NCBI RefSeq assembly: GCF_002240355.1
Contig: NZ_CP016353.1
Coordinates: 1,290,501-1,354,500 of the forward strand
Length of the DNA: 64,000 nucleotides
Source of the DNA: Prauserella marina
GTDB taxonomy: Bacteria > Actinomycetota > Actinomycetes > Mycobacteriales > Pseudonocardiaceae
Direction of reading: 5' to 3'
In this document: in pieces, positions 33,558 to 43,141 of the stretch
How positions within the stretch are numbered: position 1 is the stretch's first letter
How the letters are laid out: every line of letters starts with the position of its first letter
Program-made: the position numbers and the translations under genes
Notes under the pieces: generated by a model
What the model was told of the DNA's origin: nothing
The model's database searches: none
The model's input: the letters and a program-made list of their open reading frames with translations, nothing else

Positions 33558-33628
33558 CTCAGCCACCAGGGCATTGTGCCCTGTGCTTCCCTCTGCCCCG
33601 AGCCTGCCCTGTGAGGCATCATCGGCTG

Positions 33629-35302
33629 ATGGCCGATCGCGACAGGAAACCACGCAGCACCGAGGTCACCGACGGCATCGAGAGGGCAGCCGCGAGAGGC
33701 ATGCTCAGGGCTCTCGGTATGGGGGACGACGATTTCGCGAAGCCGCAGATCGGTATCGCGTCCTCGTGGAACGAGATCACCCCGTGCAACCTGTCGCTGC
33801 GCAGGCTCGGAGACGCGGCGAAGCTCGGCGTGTCAGGCGCGGCGGGGTTCCCGATGGAGTTCGGGACCATTTCGGTGAGCGACGGTATCTCGATGGGGCA
33901 CGAGGGGATGCACTTCTCCCTCGTGTCGAGGGAGGTCATCGCCGATTCGGTCGAGACCGTGATGGAGGCCGAACGGCTCGACGGCGCGGTACTGCTCGCC
34001 GGGTGCGACAAGAGCCTGCCCGGCATGCTGATGGCCGCCGCGCGGCTCGACGTTGCCGCGGTGTTCCTCTACGCCGGTTCCACCCTGCCCGGGACGGTCG
34101 ACGGCAGGGAGGTCACCATCATCGACGCGTTCGAAGCGGTCGGCGCCTGCGCGCGGGGGCTCATCGGCCGCGACGAGGTCGAGCGCATCGAGAAAGCCAT
34201 CTGCCCCGGCGAGGGTGCCTGCGGCGGCATGTACACGGCGAACACGATGGCGTGTGCCGCGGAGGCGCTCGGTATGTCGTTGCCCGGCTCGGCCAGCCCG
34301 CCTTCGGTGGATCGCAGGCGCGACCGGTTCGCCCGCGCGAGCGGGGAGGCGGTCGTCGGGCTCATCGACGCGGGCGTCACCGCCCGCGACATCCTCACCA
34401 GGGAAGCGTTCGAGAACGCGATCGCCGTCGTCATGGCGCTCGGCGGCTCAACGAACGCGGTGCTGCACCTGCTGGCCATCGCCCATGAGGCCGACGTCGA
34501 GCTGACTCTCGGGGACTTCGCCAGGATCGGGGACAGGGTCCCGCACCTCGCCGACGTGAAGCCCTTCGGCAGGCACGTCATGACGGCCGTCGACAGGGTC
34601 GGCGGGGTACCCGTGGTGATGAAGGCGCTGCTCGACGCGGGGCTGCTGCACGGCGATTGCCGCACCGTGACGGGGAAGACGGTCGCCGAGAATCTCGCCG
34701 AGCTGGCGCCGCCCGGCCTGGACGGCGAGGTGATCCGGAAGCTGGCCGATCCCATTCATCCGACGGGAGGGTTGACGATCCTGCACGGCAGCCTCGCGCC
34801 GGAGGGTGCCGTGGTGAAGAGCGCGGGCTTCGACTCGGCGAGGTTCGAAGGCACGGCAAGGGTTTTCGACGGCGAGCAGGCCGCGATGAACGCGCTCGGC
34901 GAGCTGAAGGCCGGTGACGTCGTCGTCATCCGCAACGAGGGGCCGAGGGGAGGGCCCGGGATGCGGGAGATGCTGGCCGTCACCGGCGCCATCAAAGGCG
35001 CCGGTCTCGGCAAGGACGTGCTGTTGCTGACCGACGGCCGGTTCTCGGGCGGTACGACGGGGCTGTGCATCGGGCACGTGGCGCCGGAGGCGGCGCACGG
35101 AGGCCCGATCGCGTTCGTGCGTGACGGTGACCCGATCGTCCTGGACATGACGGCGCGCACCCTCGACGTGAAAGTCGGGGAGCAGGAGATGGCGCGCCGT
35201 GCCGAGGGCTGGCGGATGCCGGAGGTGCCGCGCCGGACCGGTGTGCTGGCCAAGTACGCGAAGCTGGTCGGCTCGGCCGCGAACGGTGCCGTCTGCACCT
35301 GA
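33629..35302 (+). CDS. ilvD: Dihydroxy-acid dehydratase
   Basis: This 557-aa Fe-S enzyme dehydrates 2,3-dihydroxy-acids to 2-oxo-acids in isoleucine, valine and leucine synthesis. Family motifs are intact: [13 protein letters not shown] with the first cluster Cys, [17 protein letters not shown] with the second, [18 protein letters not shown] with the third, and [19 protein letters not shown] near the C-terminus. The ATG at 33629 fits the family N-terminus ([16 protein letters not shown]). It is a single housekeeping gene, divergent from tex by 71 bp. A set of tandem repeats begins 22 bp after its stop. Confidence 0.95.
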   Translation: MADRDRKPRSTEVTDGIERAAARGMLRALGMGDDDFAKPQIGIASSWNEITPCNLSLRRLGDAAKLGVSGAAGFPMEFGTISVSDGISMGHEGMHFSLVSREVIADSVETVMEAERLDGAVLLAGCDKSLPGMLMAAARLDVAAVFLYAGSTLPGTVDGREVTIIDAFEAVGACARGLIGRDEVERIEKAICPGEGACGGMYTANTMACAAEALGMSLPGSASPPSVDRRRDRFARASGEAVVGLIDAGVTARDILTREAFENAIAVVMALGGSTNAVLHLLAIAHEADVELTLGDFARIGDRVPHLADVKPFGRHVMTAVDRVGGVPVVMKALLDAGLLHGDCRTVTGKTVAENLAELAPPGLDGEVIRKLADPIHPTGGLTILHGSLAPEGAVVKSAGFDSARFEGTARVFDGEQAAMNALGELKAGDVVVIRNEGPRGGPGMREMLAVTGAIKGAGLGKDVLLLTDGRFSGGTTGLCIGHVAPEAAHGGPIAFVRDGDPIVLDMTARTLDVKVGEQEMARRAEGWRMPEVPRRTGVLAKYAKLVGSAANGAVCT

Positions 35303-35323
35303 GGCCCGTCGCCGCCCCGAACC

Positions 35324-35407
35324 CGCCGAGTTCTGCGTCCCGGACGCCGAGATCTGCACCCAGGTTGCCGAGTTCCGCGCTCAGGCCGCCGAGATGCGCG
35401 CCCGGCC
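35324..35407. repeat. Four tandem 21-bp imperfect repeats after ilvD
   Basis: Units at 35324-35344, 35345-35365, 35366-35386 and 35387-35407 share the form CGCCGAG-(A/T)T-C/G-TGCGCCCAGG, with a few substitutions each. The period of 21 bp is a multiple of three, so the patch has no in-frame stop on the minus strand. The array occupies the gap between ilvD and the next gene. It may be a hairpin-free intergenic repeat of the kind scattered in actinomycete genomes; that is an inference. Confidence 0.75.
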
Positions 35408-35592
35408 GCCCGCCGACGGACGGCCGTCAAGCACGCCTGGCCGTTGTGCACCAGCGCGGTCAATTCGCGGACCCGGTCGGCGATGCCGTCGGTACTCCAC
35501 GACGCCCTGCCCGCTCTTCCGGTGTTCCCGGCCGCGATCTCGACGTGGATCCCGAGTTCCCGGATGGCTTCGAGGTCGGCCTTCGGTGTCAC
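35408..35592 (-). pseudogene. Possible remnant of an unidentified coding sequence
   Basis: On the minus strand from GTG 35592, about 62 codons have strongly coding-like third positions (nearly all G or C) and a sensible helix-strand composition: TPKADLEAIRELGIHVEIAAG, then STDGIADRVRELTALVHNGQACLTAV. The frame then enters the 21-bp repeats and the antisense of ilvD with no stop for a long way. No ribosome-binding site precedes the GTG, which lies 17 bp after the stop of the flavoprotein gene. The best reading is the tail of a lost gene whose 3' end was replaced by repeats. The family is not recognised, and it could still be chance. Confidence 0.35.
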
Positions 35593-35608
35593 CGGGCCGA
35601 GCTCCGGG

Positions 35609-36172
35609 CTAGGGCGGTCCGGGCGGGTCGAGCGCAGGAAGACCGTCGATGCTGTGCGCGTTACGAGTGGCCCAGTACTCGGCCAGGTCCTCGTCGCTGC
35701 GCCGGGAGTGCCTGCGTAGCAACAGATCCCGGTCTTCGGTGTAGCCGAGGAGCGGGACGGAGAAGCCGCACGAGTCGCTGACCCTGGTGACCTCGACGTC
35801 GATGATGGCGCGCAGGCCCTGGTGCTCGCCGGTGTCGAACCGGGCAAGCAGCTCGCCGAACCCAGGGGAGCCGGGGAGTACGGCGCGGCCTCTGCCGTGC
35901 AGGCGCACGATGTTCGGCGGACCGGTGAAGGCACAGAACATCAGCACGATCCGGCCGTTCTCCCGCAGGTGGGCCAGGGTCTCGGCGCCGCTGCCGGTGT
36001 AGTCGAGGTAGCCCACTTCGTGCTCGCCGAAGACGGCGAAGGTGCCGCGCATTCCCTTGGGGGACACGTTGATGTGTCCTTCGTCGGACGTGGGTGCCGT
36101 GCCGACGAAGAACACCGGCTGGTCGAGAAGGAACCGGCTGAGCCGGGCGTCGATCCCTTCGTGCACTTTCAT
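35609..36172 (-). CDS. Pyridoxamine 5'-phosphate oxidase-family flavoprotein
   Basis: This 187-aa protein has the split-barrel FMN-binding fold: FFVGTAPTSDEGHINVSPKG near the N-terminus, GYLDYTGSGAETLAHLRENGRIVLMFCAF, and PPNIVRLHGRGRAV. This group includes PNPOx-like, F420-binding and other redox proteins and is not diagnostic of vitamin B6 synthesis. No substrate is evident. It lies 2 bp after the cobN stop, on the same strand, so it may be cotranscribed with cobN, perhaps only by position. Confidence 0.85.
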   Translation of the reverse strand: MKVHEGIDARLSRFLLDQPVFFVGTAPTSDEGHINVSPKGMRGTFAVFGEHEVGYLDYTGSGAETLAHLRENGRIVLMFCAFTGPPNIVRLHGRGRAVLPGSPGFGELLARFDTGEHQGLRAIIDVEVTRVSDSCGFSVPLLGYTEDRDLLLRRHSRRSDEDLAEYWATRNAHSIDGLPALDPPGPP

Positions 36173-36174
36173 GC

Positions 36175-39100
36175 CTACTCGCCTTCGAGATCACCTTCGA
36201 TACGGAGGTATACGGCGCGCATCTTGTCGAGCAATTCGGCGTCCGGTTCGGCCCACAGCCCGCGGTCGACGGCCTCGTCGAGCCGTTCGATGATGCCGCG
36301 CAACGCCCACGGATTGGCCTGTGCGAGGAATTCCTGGTTTTCCTTGTCCAGTACGTAGGACTCGGTGAGCTGCTCGTACATCCAGTCCTGCACGACCCCT
36401 GCCGTCGCGTCGAACCCGAAGAGGTAGTCGACGGTCGCGGCGAGTTCGAACGCTCCCTTGTAGCCGTGCTTGCGCATGGCGGCGAGCCACCTGGGGTTGA
36501 CGACGCGAGCACGGAACACCCGCGTGGTTTCCTCGCCGAGAGTGCGGGTGCGCACGGCGTCCGGGCTGGTGCTGTCACCGACGTAGGACGTGGGCGCGGT
36601 TCCGGTGAGCGCGCGCACCGTCGCGATCATGCCGCCGTGGTACTGGAAGTAGTCGTCGGAGTCGGCGATGTCGTGCTCGCGGGTGTCGGTGTTCTTCGCG
36701 GCGACCACGATGCGCCGGTAGGAGCTCTCCATGTCCGCGCGGGCTGGTGCGCCGTCGAGGTCGCGGCCGTAGGCGTAGCCACCCCATACGGCGTAGACCT
36801 CGGCGAGGTCGGAGTCGTCTCGCCAGTTGCCGGAATCCATGAGCGGCAGCAGTCCCGCGCCGTAGCTGCCCGGTTTCGAGCCGAAGATGCGGGTGGTAGC
36901 CCTTCGTTCGTCGCCGTGGGAGTCGAGGTCGGCGCGCACGTGGGCGCGCACGAAGTTCGACTCTTCCGGTTCGTCGAGGCCCGCGACCAGCCGGACCGCG
37001 TCGTCGAGCAGATCGATGACATGACCGAAGGCGTCGCGGAAGAAGCCGCTGATCCGCACGGTCACGTCGATGCGGGGCCTGCCGAGTTCGGCGAGCGGGA
37101 TGGCCTCGACGCCGGTGACCCTGCGCGAAGCCTCGTCCCATACCGGCCGGACGCCGAGTAGCGCGAGCACTTCCGCGGCGTCGTCACCCGAGGTGCGCAT
37201 CGCCGAGGTTCCCCACACCGAGAGACCGACGGAGCGGGGCCAGTCGCCGGTGTCCTCGCGGTAGCGGGTCAGCAGCGAGTCGGCGAGCGCCTGTCCCGTC
37301 TCCCACGCCAGCCTGCTCGGAATCGCCTTGGGGTCGACGGTGTAGAAGTTGCGGCCGGTCGGCAGCACGTTGACGAGTCCGCGCAGTGGCGATCCGCTGG
37401 GCCCTGCCGGGACGTAGCCACCGTCGAGCGCGTGCAGTACCGAGGTGAGCTCACCGCTGGTTCCCGCCAGCCTCGGCACGATCTCCTCGGCGGCGAACCG
37501 GAGCACGGGTACGGCGGCTGGAGCGTCGGCGCACACCGTCTCGACTGCCGCGGCGTTCCAGCCGTTGTCCTCCATGGCCACCACGAGGTCGCGTGCCCGC
37601 TGCTCGATGGCATCCACTTCGGACAGTGCGGCGTTCTCGGTGAGCCCCAGCGCGGTGCGCAGCCCCGCGACGGCGCCCTGTTTGCCGCCCCAGATCTGCT
37701 GGGCTCGCAGCATCGCGAGCACGAGGTTGACGCGTGCCTCGCCGGAGGGGGCTTCGCCGAGGATGTGCAGCCCGTCGCGGATCTGCGCGTCCTTCACCTC
37801 GCACAACCAGCCGTCGATGTGCAGCAGGAAGTCGTCGAACTCCGCGTCGTGCGGTCGTTGCTCGACGCCGAGGTCGTGGTCGAGTTTGGCCGCCTGCACC
37901 AGTGTCCAGATCTGCTGCCGGATGGCGGGCAGTTTCGCCGGGTCCATGGCCGCGATGTTGGCGTGCTCGTCGAGTAGCTGTTCCAGGCGCGCGAGGTCGC
38001 CGTAGCTTTCCGCTCTCGCCATGGGCGGGATGAGGTGGTCGACGATCGTGGCGTGTGCCCTGCGTTTGGCCTGCGCGCCCTCGCCGGGGTCGTTGACCAG
38101 GAACGGGTAGATCAACGGCAGGTTGCCGAGCACGGCGTCGGGTGCGCAGGACGCGGAGAGTCCCGCCGTCTTGCCTGGCAGCCATTCCAGCGAGCCGTGC
38201 TTGCCGAGGTGCACCACGGCGTGCGCGCCGAACTCCTCTTCGAGCCACCGGTAGGCGGCGAGATAGTGATGGCTCGGCGGCAGGTCGGGGTTGTGGTAGA
38301 TGGCGACGGGGTTCTCGCCGAACCCGCGTGGCGGCTGGATCATCAGCACCACGTTGCCCGCGCGCAAAGCCGCCAGCACGATGTCACCGTCACCGTCGCC
38401 GGAGCGGTCGACGTAGAGGTCGCCGGGAGGCGGCCCCCAGTGTTCGACCATGTCTTCCCGCAGGTCGTCGGGAAGCGCGGCGAACCACTGCCGGTAGCGG
38501 GAGGCGGGGACGCGGATGGGGTTGCCGGAAAGGTGTTCCTCGGTGAGCCATTCCGGATCTTGGCCGCCCGCTTCGATGAGCGCGTGGATCAGCGCGTCAC
38601 CGTCGGGCTGGTCGGTGCCCGTCGGTACGACGCCGGGGAAGGCGTCCTCGCCGAGGTCGTAACCGAGTTCGCGCATGGCGCGCAGCAGCTTGACCGCGGA
38701 GGCGGGAGTGTCGAGACCGACGGCGTTGCCCACCCGGGAGTGCTTCGTGGGGTAGGCCGAGAGCATCAGCACGATCTTGCGGTCGCGGGCAGGGGTGTGC
38801 CGCAGCCTGGCGTGGGCGAGCGCGATCCCCGCCACGCGGGAGGCCCGTTCGGCGTCGGGGACGTAGCGGGGGAGGCCGTCGGCGTCGAATTCCTTGAAGG
38901 AGAAGGGAACCGTGATGAGCCTGCCGTCGAACTCGGGGACCGCCATCTGGTTGCCCGCGTCCATGGGCGAAAGGCCCTCGTCGTTGCCGAGCCAGGTTTC
39001 CCTGTCACTGGTCAGGCACAGTGCTTGCAGGGTCGGTACGTCGAGCGCGGCGAGTTCGGCGACGTCCCACGATTCGTCGTCACCGCCCGCGCCCGCTTCC

Positions 39101-39753
39101 GATGGCCGGGTTCCTCCCGCGGCCAGTACGGTCACCAGCAACGCGTCGGCCTTGCGCAGTTCGGCCAGCATCGCCGGTTCGCGGGAGCGAAGCGAGGCGC
39201 AGTACACCGGCAGCGCGCGCCCGCCCGCCGCCTCGATCTGCTCGGCGAGGGTTTCCACGAACGCGGTGTTGCCGGACAGATGGTGCGCCCGGTAGTAGAG
39301 GATCGCGATGGTCGGCCCCCCGGAATCGGGGCGCTCAAGCACTCCCCACGAGGGCTGCTCGACGGGCTGCTCGAATCCCTCACCGGTCAGCAGCAGCGTG
39401 TCGGAGAGAAACCGGTGGAGCTGGGCGAGATTGCCCGGCCCGCCGTGTGCGAGGTAGGCGTGTGCCTCGGCCGCGATACCGGCGGGCGCGGTGGACAGCG
39501 CCATCAGTTCGGCGTCCGGGGTCTGTTCACCACCGAGCACGATGACGTGCGCGCCGCTGTCGCGGACCAGTCGCAGTCCGTCGGCCCAGGTGCGTTCGGT
39601 GCCAAGGATGCGGACGACGACGACGGTGGCACCCGTCAGCAGGTCCGGCAGCTCGGCGAGGTCGAGCCGCGACGGGTTGGCCAGCCGGTAACCGGCGGCG
39701 CTCGCTTTGGCACTCAGCAAATCGGTGTCCGACGTGGACAGCAGCAAGATCAC
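36175..39753 (-). CDS. cobN: Cobaltochelatase subunit CobN
   Basis: This 1192-aa protein is the large subunit of the ATP-dependent cobalt chelatase that inserts cobalt into hydrogenobyrinic acid a,c-diamide in the aerobic B12 pathway. It matches CobN/BchH along its length, with GKHGSLEWLPGKTAGLSASC-like and ATVDYLFGFDATAGVVQDWMYEQL segments typical of the family. The start is GTG at 39753, preceded by AAGGAGGG. It works with an AAA+/VWA chelatase protein, probably the one encoded at 50463-52463. It is divergent from cobG, with an 87-bp gap. Confidence 0.94.
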   Translation of the reverse strand: MILLLSTSDTDLLSAKASAAGYRLANPSRLDLAELPDLLTGATVVVVRILGTERTWADGLRLVRDSGAHVIVLGGEQTPDAELMALSTAPAGIAAEAHAYLAHGGPGNLAQLHRFLSDTLLLTGEGFEQPVEQPSWGVLERPDSGGPTIAILYYRAHHLSGNTAFVETLAEQIEAAGGRALPVYCASLRSREPAMLAELRKADALLVTVLAAGGTRPSEAGAGGDDESWDVAELAALDVPTLQALCLTSDRETWLGNDEGLSPMDAGNQMAVPEFDGRLITVPFSFKEFDADGLPRYVPDAERASRVAGIALAHARLRHTPARDRKIVLMLSAYPTKHSRVGNAVGLDTPASAVKLLRAMRELGYDLGEDAFPGVVPTGTDQPDGDALIHALIEAGGQDPEWLTEEHLSGNPIRVPASRYRQWFAALPDDLREDMVEHWGPPPGDLYVDRSGDGDGDIVLAALRAGNVVLMIQPPRGFGENPVAIYHNPDLPPSHHYLAAYRWLEEEFGAHAVVHLGKHGSLEWLPGKTAGLSASCAPDAVLGNLPLIYPFLVNDPGEGAQAKRRAHATIVDHLIPPMARAESYGDLARLEQLLDEHANIAAMDPAKLPAIRQQIWTLVQAAKLDHDLGVEQRPHDAEFDDFLLHIDGWLCEVKDAQIRDGLHILGEAPSGEARVNLVLAMLRAQQIWGGKQGAVAGLRTALGLTENAALSEVDAIEQRARDLVVAMEDNGWNAAAVETVCADAPAAVPVLRFAAEEIVPRLAGTSGELTSVLHALDGGYVPAGPSGSPLRGLVNVLPTGRNFYTVDPKAIPSRLAWETGQALADSLLTRYREDTGDWPRSVGLSVWGTSAMRTSGDDAAEVLALLGVRPVWDEASRRVTGVEAIPLAELGRPRIDVTVRISGFFRDAFGHVIDLLDDAVRLVAGLDEPEESNFVRAHVRADLDSHGDERRATTRIFGSKPGSYGAGLLPLMDSGNWRDDSDLAEVYAVWGGYAYGRDLDGAPARADMESSYRRIVVAAKNTDTREHDIADSDDYFQYHGGMIATVRALTGTAPTSYVGDSTSPDAVRTRTLGEETTRVFRARVVNPRWLAAMRKHGYKGAFELAATVDYLFGFDATAGVVQDWMYEQLTESYVLDKENQEFLAQANPWALRGIIERLDEAVDRGLWAEPDAELLDKMRAVYLRIEGDLEGE

Positions 39754-39802
39754 GGGAACCCTCCTTGCCGTTCACTCTCCGTGCCAGGGGGGCACCCCGT
39801 CA

Positions 39803-39834
39803 AGGTGATCCACAGGGAGGTCACCTCTTACAGT
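39803..39834 (+). promoter_or_regulatory. Inverted repeat and -10 element upstream of cobG
   Basis: AGGTGA (39803-39808) and TCACCT (39821-39826) are inverted arms 12 bp apart, followed by TACAGT at 39829-39834. The cobG GTG begins at 39841, 6 bp after this -10-like hexamer and with no Shine-Dalgarno sequence, so a leaderless transcript is possible. The arms may bind a repressor. There is no room for a B12 riboswitch here. Confidence 0.35.
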
Positions 39835-39840
39835 GGGGGC

Positions 39841-40965
39841 GTGCCAGGGTCTCCGCCTGTTCCCGATCGCGTCCGCGCCGACGCGTGCCCTGGCGTTTTC
39901 GCTACGCACCCCGCGAAAGACGGGCTGCTCGCGCGGGTCCGGTTGCCCGGCGGCGCGCTGACCGGAGCGCAGGCGATCGCGGTCGCGGAGTGCGCGGAAA
40001 CCCTTGGTGACGGTGCGATCCATCTCACGTCGAGAGCGAATCTCCAACTACGCGCCGTACGCGACGAGGGGAAGCTCGTCGCCGCGCTGTCCGGCGCCGG
40101 TTTGCTGCCGAAGCCCAGCCACGAGCGGGTCCGCAACATCCTTGGTTCGCCGCTGTCGGGCTTGTCGGGCGGCCGGACCGACATCAGGCCGCTCGTCGCC
40201 GAACTCGACCGGAAGCTGTGCGCCACGCCGGAACTCGCGTCGTTGCCCGGCAGGTTCCTCTTCGCCTTCGACGACGGAAGGGGCGACGTGGCTGGTGAGG
40301 GCGCCGACGTCGCGTGGAGGGCGATCACCGCGGACTCGGGGGCGGTGCTGCTGGCCGGTGCCGACACCGGATCGCGGGTGCCCAAGGGGGAAGCCGCCGC
40401 CGCGCTCATCGCGCTCGCCGTGACGTTCCAGCGGATCCGGGGCACCGCGTGGCGGATGAGGGAACTGGGTGCGGAGAAAGTCATGGCACTCACCGGCACG
40501 GCCGAACCTCCGCTGAGAGCCGCGGCCCCGCCGGACATCGGCGAGCACGACGGCGTCGTGGTGGCCGCTCCGGTGCTCGGCACGGTGTCCTCCGCCGAAT
40601 TGCGGGTGCTCGGAAGGCGCGGCGCCGTCGTGGTCACCCCGTGGCGCACGCTGGTGCTGTCGCCGGAACAGGCCGGTGCGGTACCAGGGCTGCTCACCGA
40701 TCCCTCGGCGCCGTTGGCCGGGGTCAGCGCGTGTGCCGGCAGTCCGGGTTGCGCCAGGTCGCTCGCCGACGTGCGCGCCGACGCGCGGTCGCTGAGTGAA
40801 CGTGGAACTGGGGGAAGGCGCGTGCATTTCTCCGGTTGCGAGCGCCGCTGCGGGCGCCCCTCCGGTGATCACGCCGACGTGCTCGCGGAGCGAGAAGGGT
40901 ACCGGGCCGACGGTACGTGGGTGGCGACCAGCGATCTCGCCGTGACCTTGAGAGGACGACAGTGA
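39841..40965 (+). CDS. cobG: Precorrin-3B synthase CobG
   Basis: This 374-aa protein is in the sulfite/nitrite reductase ferredoxin-like half-domain family. CobG uses O2 and an Fe-S centre to convert precorrin-3A to precorrin-3B, the step that marks the oxygen-dependent pathway. The cluster motifs are at the C-terminus: CAGSPGC (C-x5-C) and CERRC (C-x3-C), about 40 residues apart. [12 protein letters not shown]-like text ([20 protein letters not shown]) and [14 protein letters not shown] are family motifs. The GTG at 39841 is the start. Its stop overlaps cobH by 4 bp (GTGA). Confidence 0.9.
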   Translation: MPGSPPVPDRVRADACPGVFATHPAKDGLLARVRLPGGALTGAQAIAVAECAETLGDGAIHLTSRANLQLRAVRDEGKLVAALSGAGLLPKPSHERVRNILGSPLSGLSGGRTDIRPLVAELDRKLCATPELASLPGRFLFAFDDGRGDVAGEGADVAWRAITADSGAVLLAGADTGSRVPKGEAAAALIALAVTFQRIRGTAWRMRELGAEKVMALTGTAEPPLRAAAPPDIGEHDGVVVAAPVLGTVSSAELRVLGRRGAVVVTPWRTLVLSPEQAGAVPGLLTDPSAPLAGVSACAGSPGCARSLADVRADARSLSERGTGGRRVHFSGCERRCGRPSGDHADVLAEREGYRADGTWVATSDLAVTLRGRQ

Positions 40966-41588
40966 CCGACTACATCCGGGACGGCGGGGAGATCTACCGT
41001 CACTCGTTCGCCACCATCAGGGCCGAGGCGGACCTCGCGATCCTCCCCGACGACGTCGCCGGTGTCGCGGTGCGGATGATCCATTCGTGCGGCATGGTCG
41101 ATCTGGTCGACGATCTCGCGTACACGCTGGACGTCGTGGAGGCGGGCAGAGCCGCCCTCGAAGCGGGAGCCCCCGTGCTGTGTGACGCGAACATGATCGC
41201 GAGCGGCATCACCCGCAAGCGTTTGCCCTCAGGCAACGAGGTGTTGTGCACGCTGTCCGATGACAGGGTGCCCGCACTCGCCGAACGACTCGGCACGACC
41301 CGTTCGGCCGCTGCCCTCGACCTGTGGCGGGACCGGCTTGCCGGTTCGGTCGTCGCGATCGGCAACGCGCCCACCGCGCTGTTCCGCCTTTTCGAGTTGC
41401 TCGCCGAAGGCGCCGGGGTTCCGGCCGCGATCATCGGCGTTCCCGTCGGTTTCGTCGGCGCGGTCGAATCGAAGGAGGCGCTGATCGAGCGCGCACCGGC
41501 GCCGTATCTGACCGTGCGAGGCAGAAGAGGGGGCAGCGCGCTCGCCGTCGCCGCCGTCAACGCGATCGCCACCAAGGAGGAACTGTGA
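40962..41588 (+). CDS. cobH: Precorrin-8X methylmutase CobH
   Basis: This 208-aa enzyme moves a methyl group from C11 to C12, turning precorrin-8X into hydrogenobyrinic acid. The catalytic His is in [14 protein letters not shown] (H41). [18 protein letters not shown], and [18 protein letters not shown] near the C-terminus, are family motifs. The GTG start overlaps the cobG stop, and its own stop overlaps cobIJ (GTGA in both cases). It is part of the cobG-cobH-cobIJ operon. Confidence 0.95.
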   Translation: MTDYIRDGGEIYRHSFATIRAEADLAILPDDVAGVAVRMIHSCGMVDLVDDLAYTLDVVEAGRAALEAGAPVLCDANMIASGITRKRLPSGNEVLCTLSDDRVPALAERLGTTRSAAALDLWRDRLAGSVVAIGNAPTALFRLFELLAEGAGVPAAIIGVPVGFVGAVESKEALIERAPAPYLTVRGRRGGSALAVAAVNAIATKEEL

Positions 41589-43105
41589 GCACCGGTGTGC
41601 TGTACGGGGTGGGACTGGGCCCCGGCGATCCCGAGCTGGTGACGGTTAAGGCGGCGAAGCTCATCGGCGCGGCCGACGTGATCGCCTACCACTGCGCGCG
41701 GCACGGCCGCAGCATCGCCAGGTCCGTCGCGGAGCCCTACCTCAGGGAAGGGCAACTCGAAGAGCGGCTGATGTACCCGGTGACGACGGAGACCACCAGC
41801 CATCCCGGCGGGTACGAGGGCGCGATCGCCGAGTTCTACGAGTTGTCGGCGAAGCGGCTGGCCGAACATCTCGACGCGGGCCGCGACGTGGTGTTGCTGT
41901 GCGAGGGCGACCCGTTCTTCTACGGCTCCTACATGTACATGCACGAGCGGTTGTGCGACCGGTACGAGGCACACGTCGTACCGGGCGTGACCTCGGTCAG
42001 CGCGGCCTCAGCCGTACTCGGGAGGCCACTCGTGCAGCGCGACGAGGTCCTGACGGTGTTGCCCGCGACGCTGCCGGCGCCGGAACTGGCTCGCAGGCTC
42101 GCCGACACCGATGCCGCCGCCGTGCTCAAACTGGGCCGCACGTTCGGCGCCGTGCACGAGGCGATGACCGAGTCGGGAAGGCTGGCCGAGGCGAGCTATG
42201 TCGAACGGGCGACCTGGTCGGCGCAGCGGATCGAGCCGCTGGCCGACGTCGATCCCGGTTCCGTTCCCTACTTCTCGGTCGCGGTCGTGCCGAGTCCCGC
42301 CTACGCGGCCCGCGCGTCGGCCCCCTCGGGCGAGGCCGAGCCGGTGAGGCAGACCGTGCGGCAGGGCGCGGTCACGGTCGTCGGTCTGGGCCCAGCCGGG
42401 ACGCGCTGGCTGACCCCCGAGGTCGAAAACGCGCTCGCCGAGGCGGATCATCTCGTCGGCTACGGCCCGTATCTCGCGAAGGTCCCGCAGCGGCGGGGAC
42501 AGCGCAGGCACGCCTCGGGTAACAGGGTGGAGGCCGAGCGGGCGGTGGAGGCGCTGGAACTCGCCAAGGGCGGAAGCTCGGTGGCCGTGGTGTCCTCGGG
42601 TGATCCCGGGGTGTTCGCGATGGCCTCGGCTGTGCTCGAACAGGCGGAGGCGCCCGCGTTCGCGGCGATCCCGGTGCGCGTACTGCCAGGGGTGACCGCG
42701 GCGCAGGCGGCCGCGTCACGCGTCGGAGCTCCGCTCGGCCACGACTACTGTGCACTGTCCCTTTCGGACCGGCTCAAGCCGTGGGAGGTGATCGAGCGCA
42801 GGCTCACCGCAGCGGGAGAGGCCGACCTGGTGCTCGCGATCTACAACCCGGCTTCGCGCAGCCGCACCACCCAGCTCGCCGCCGCGCGGGACGTGCTGCT
42901 GCGCCACAGGACAAGCGAGACGCCCGTCGTCGTCGCGCGCGACATCGGCGGCGAGGAGGAATCCGTGCGGATCGACACCCTCGGCGGGTTCGATCCGGCC
43001 ACAGTGGACATGCGGTGCCTGCTCATCGTCGGTTCGTCGCGGACGAGGGTCCGGCGGCAGGCGGACGGCACCGAGCTCGTCTGGACTCCCCGCAACTACG
43101 ACTAG
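41585..43105 (+). CDS. cobIJ: Bifunctional precorrin-2 C20-methyltransferase / precorrin-3B C17-methyltransferase (CobI-CobJ fusion)
   Basis: This 506-aa protein fuses two SAM-dependent uroporphyrin-III-type methyltransferase domains. CobI occupies residues about 1-240, with [21 protein letters not shown] and [19 protein letters not shown] short linker follows, and CobJ runs from about 261, with [28 protein letters not shown] and [15 protein letters not shown]. The fusion is common in actinobacteria. The two steps lie on either side of the CobG reaction in the pathway. The GTG at 41585 overlaps cobH by 4 bp. No CbiG-like domain was seen in the fusion. Confidence 0.94.
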   Translation: MSTGVLYGVGLGPGDPELVTVKAAKLIGAADVIAYHCARHGRSIARSVAEPYLREGQLEERLMYPVTTETTSHPGGYEGAIAEFYELSAKRLAEHLDAGRDVVLLCEGDPFFYGSYMYMHERLCDRYEAHVVPGVTSVSAASAVLGRPLVQRDEVLTVLPATLPAPELARRLADTDAAAVLKLGRTFGAVHEAMTESGRLAEASYVERATWSAQRIEPLADVDPGSVPYFSVAVVPSPAYAARASAPSGEAEPVRQTVRQGAVTVVGLGPAGTRWLTPEVENALAEADHLVGYGPYLAKVPQRRGQRRHASGNRVEAERAVEALELAKGGSSVAVVSSGDPGVFAMASAVLEQAEAPAFAAIPVRVLPGVTAAQAAASRVGAPLGHDYCALSLSDRLKPWEVIERRLTAAGEADLVLAIYNPASRSRTTQLAAARDVLLRHRTSETPVVVARDIGGEEESVRIDTLGGFDPATVDMRCLLIVGSSRTRVRRQADGTELVWTPRNYD

Positions 43106-43141
43106 GTCGGGTCTGATGATCCTCTGCCGTGCGAGCGGGGC

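Noticed and set aside
38035-39840. Long plus-strand frame over cobN leading to cobG
   Set aside because: It is antisense to cobN; CobG similarity begins only at GTG 39841.
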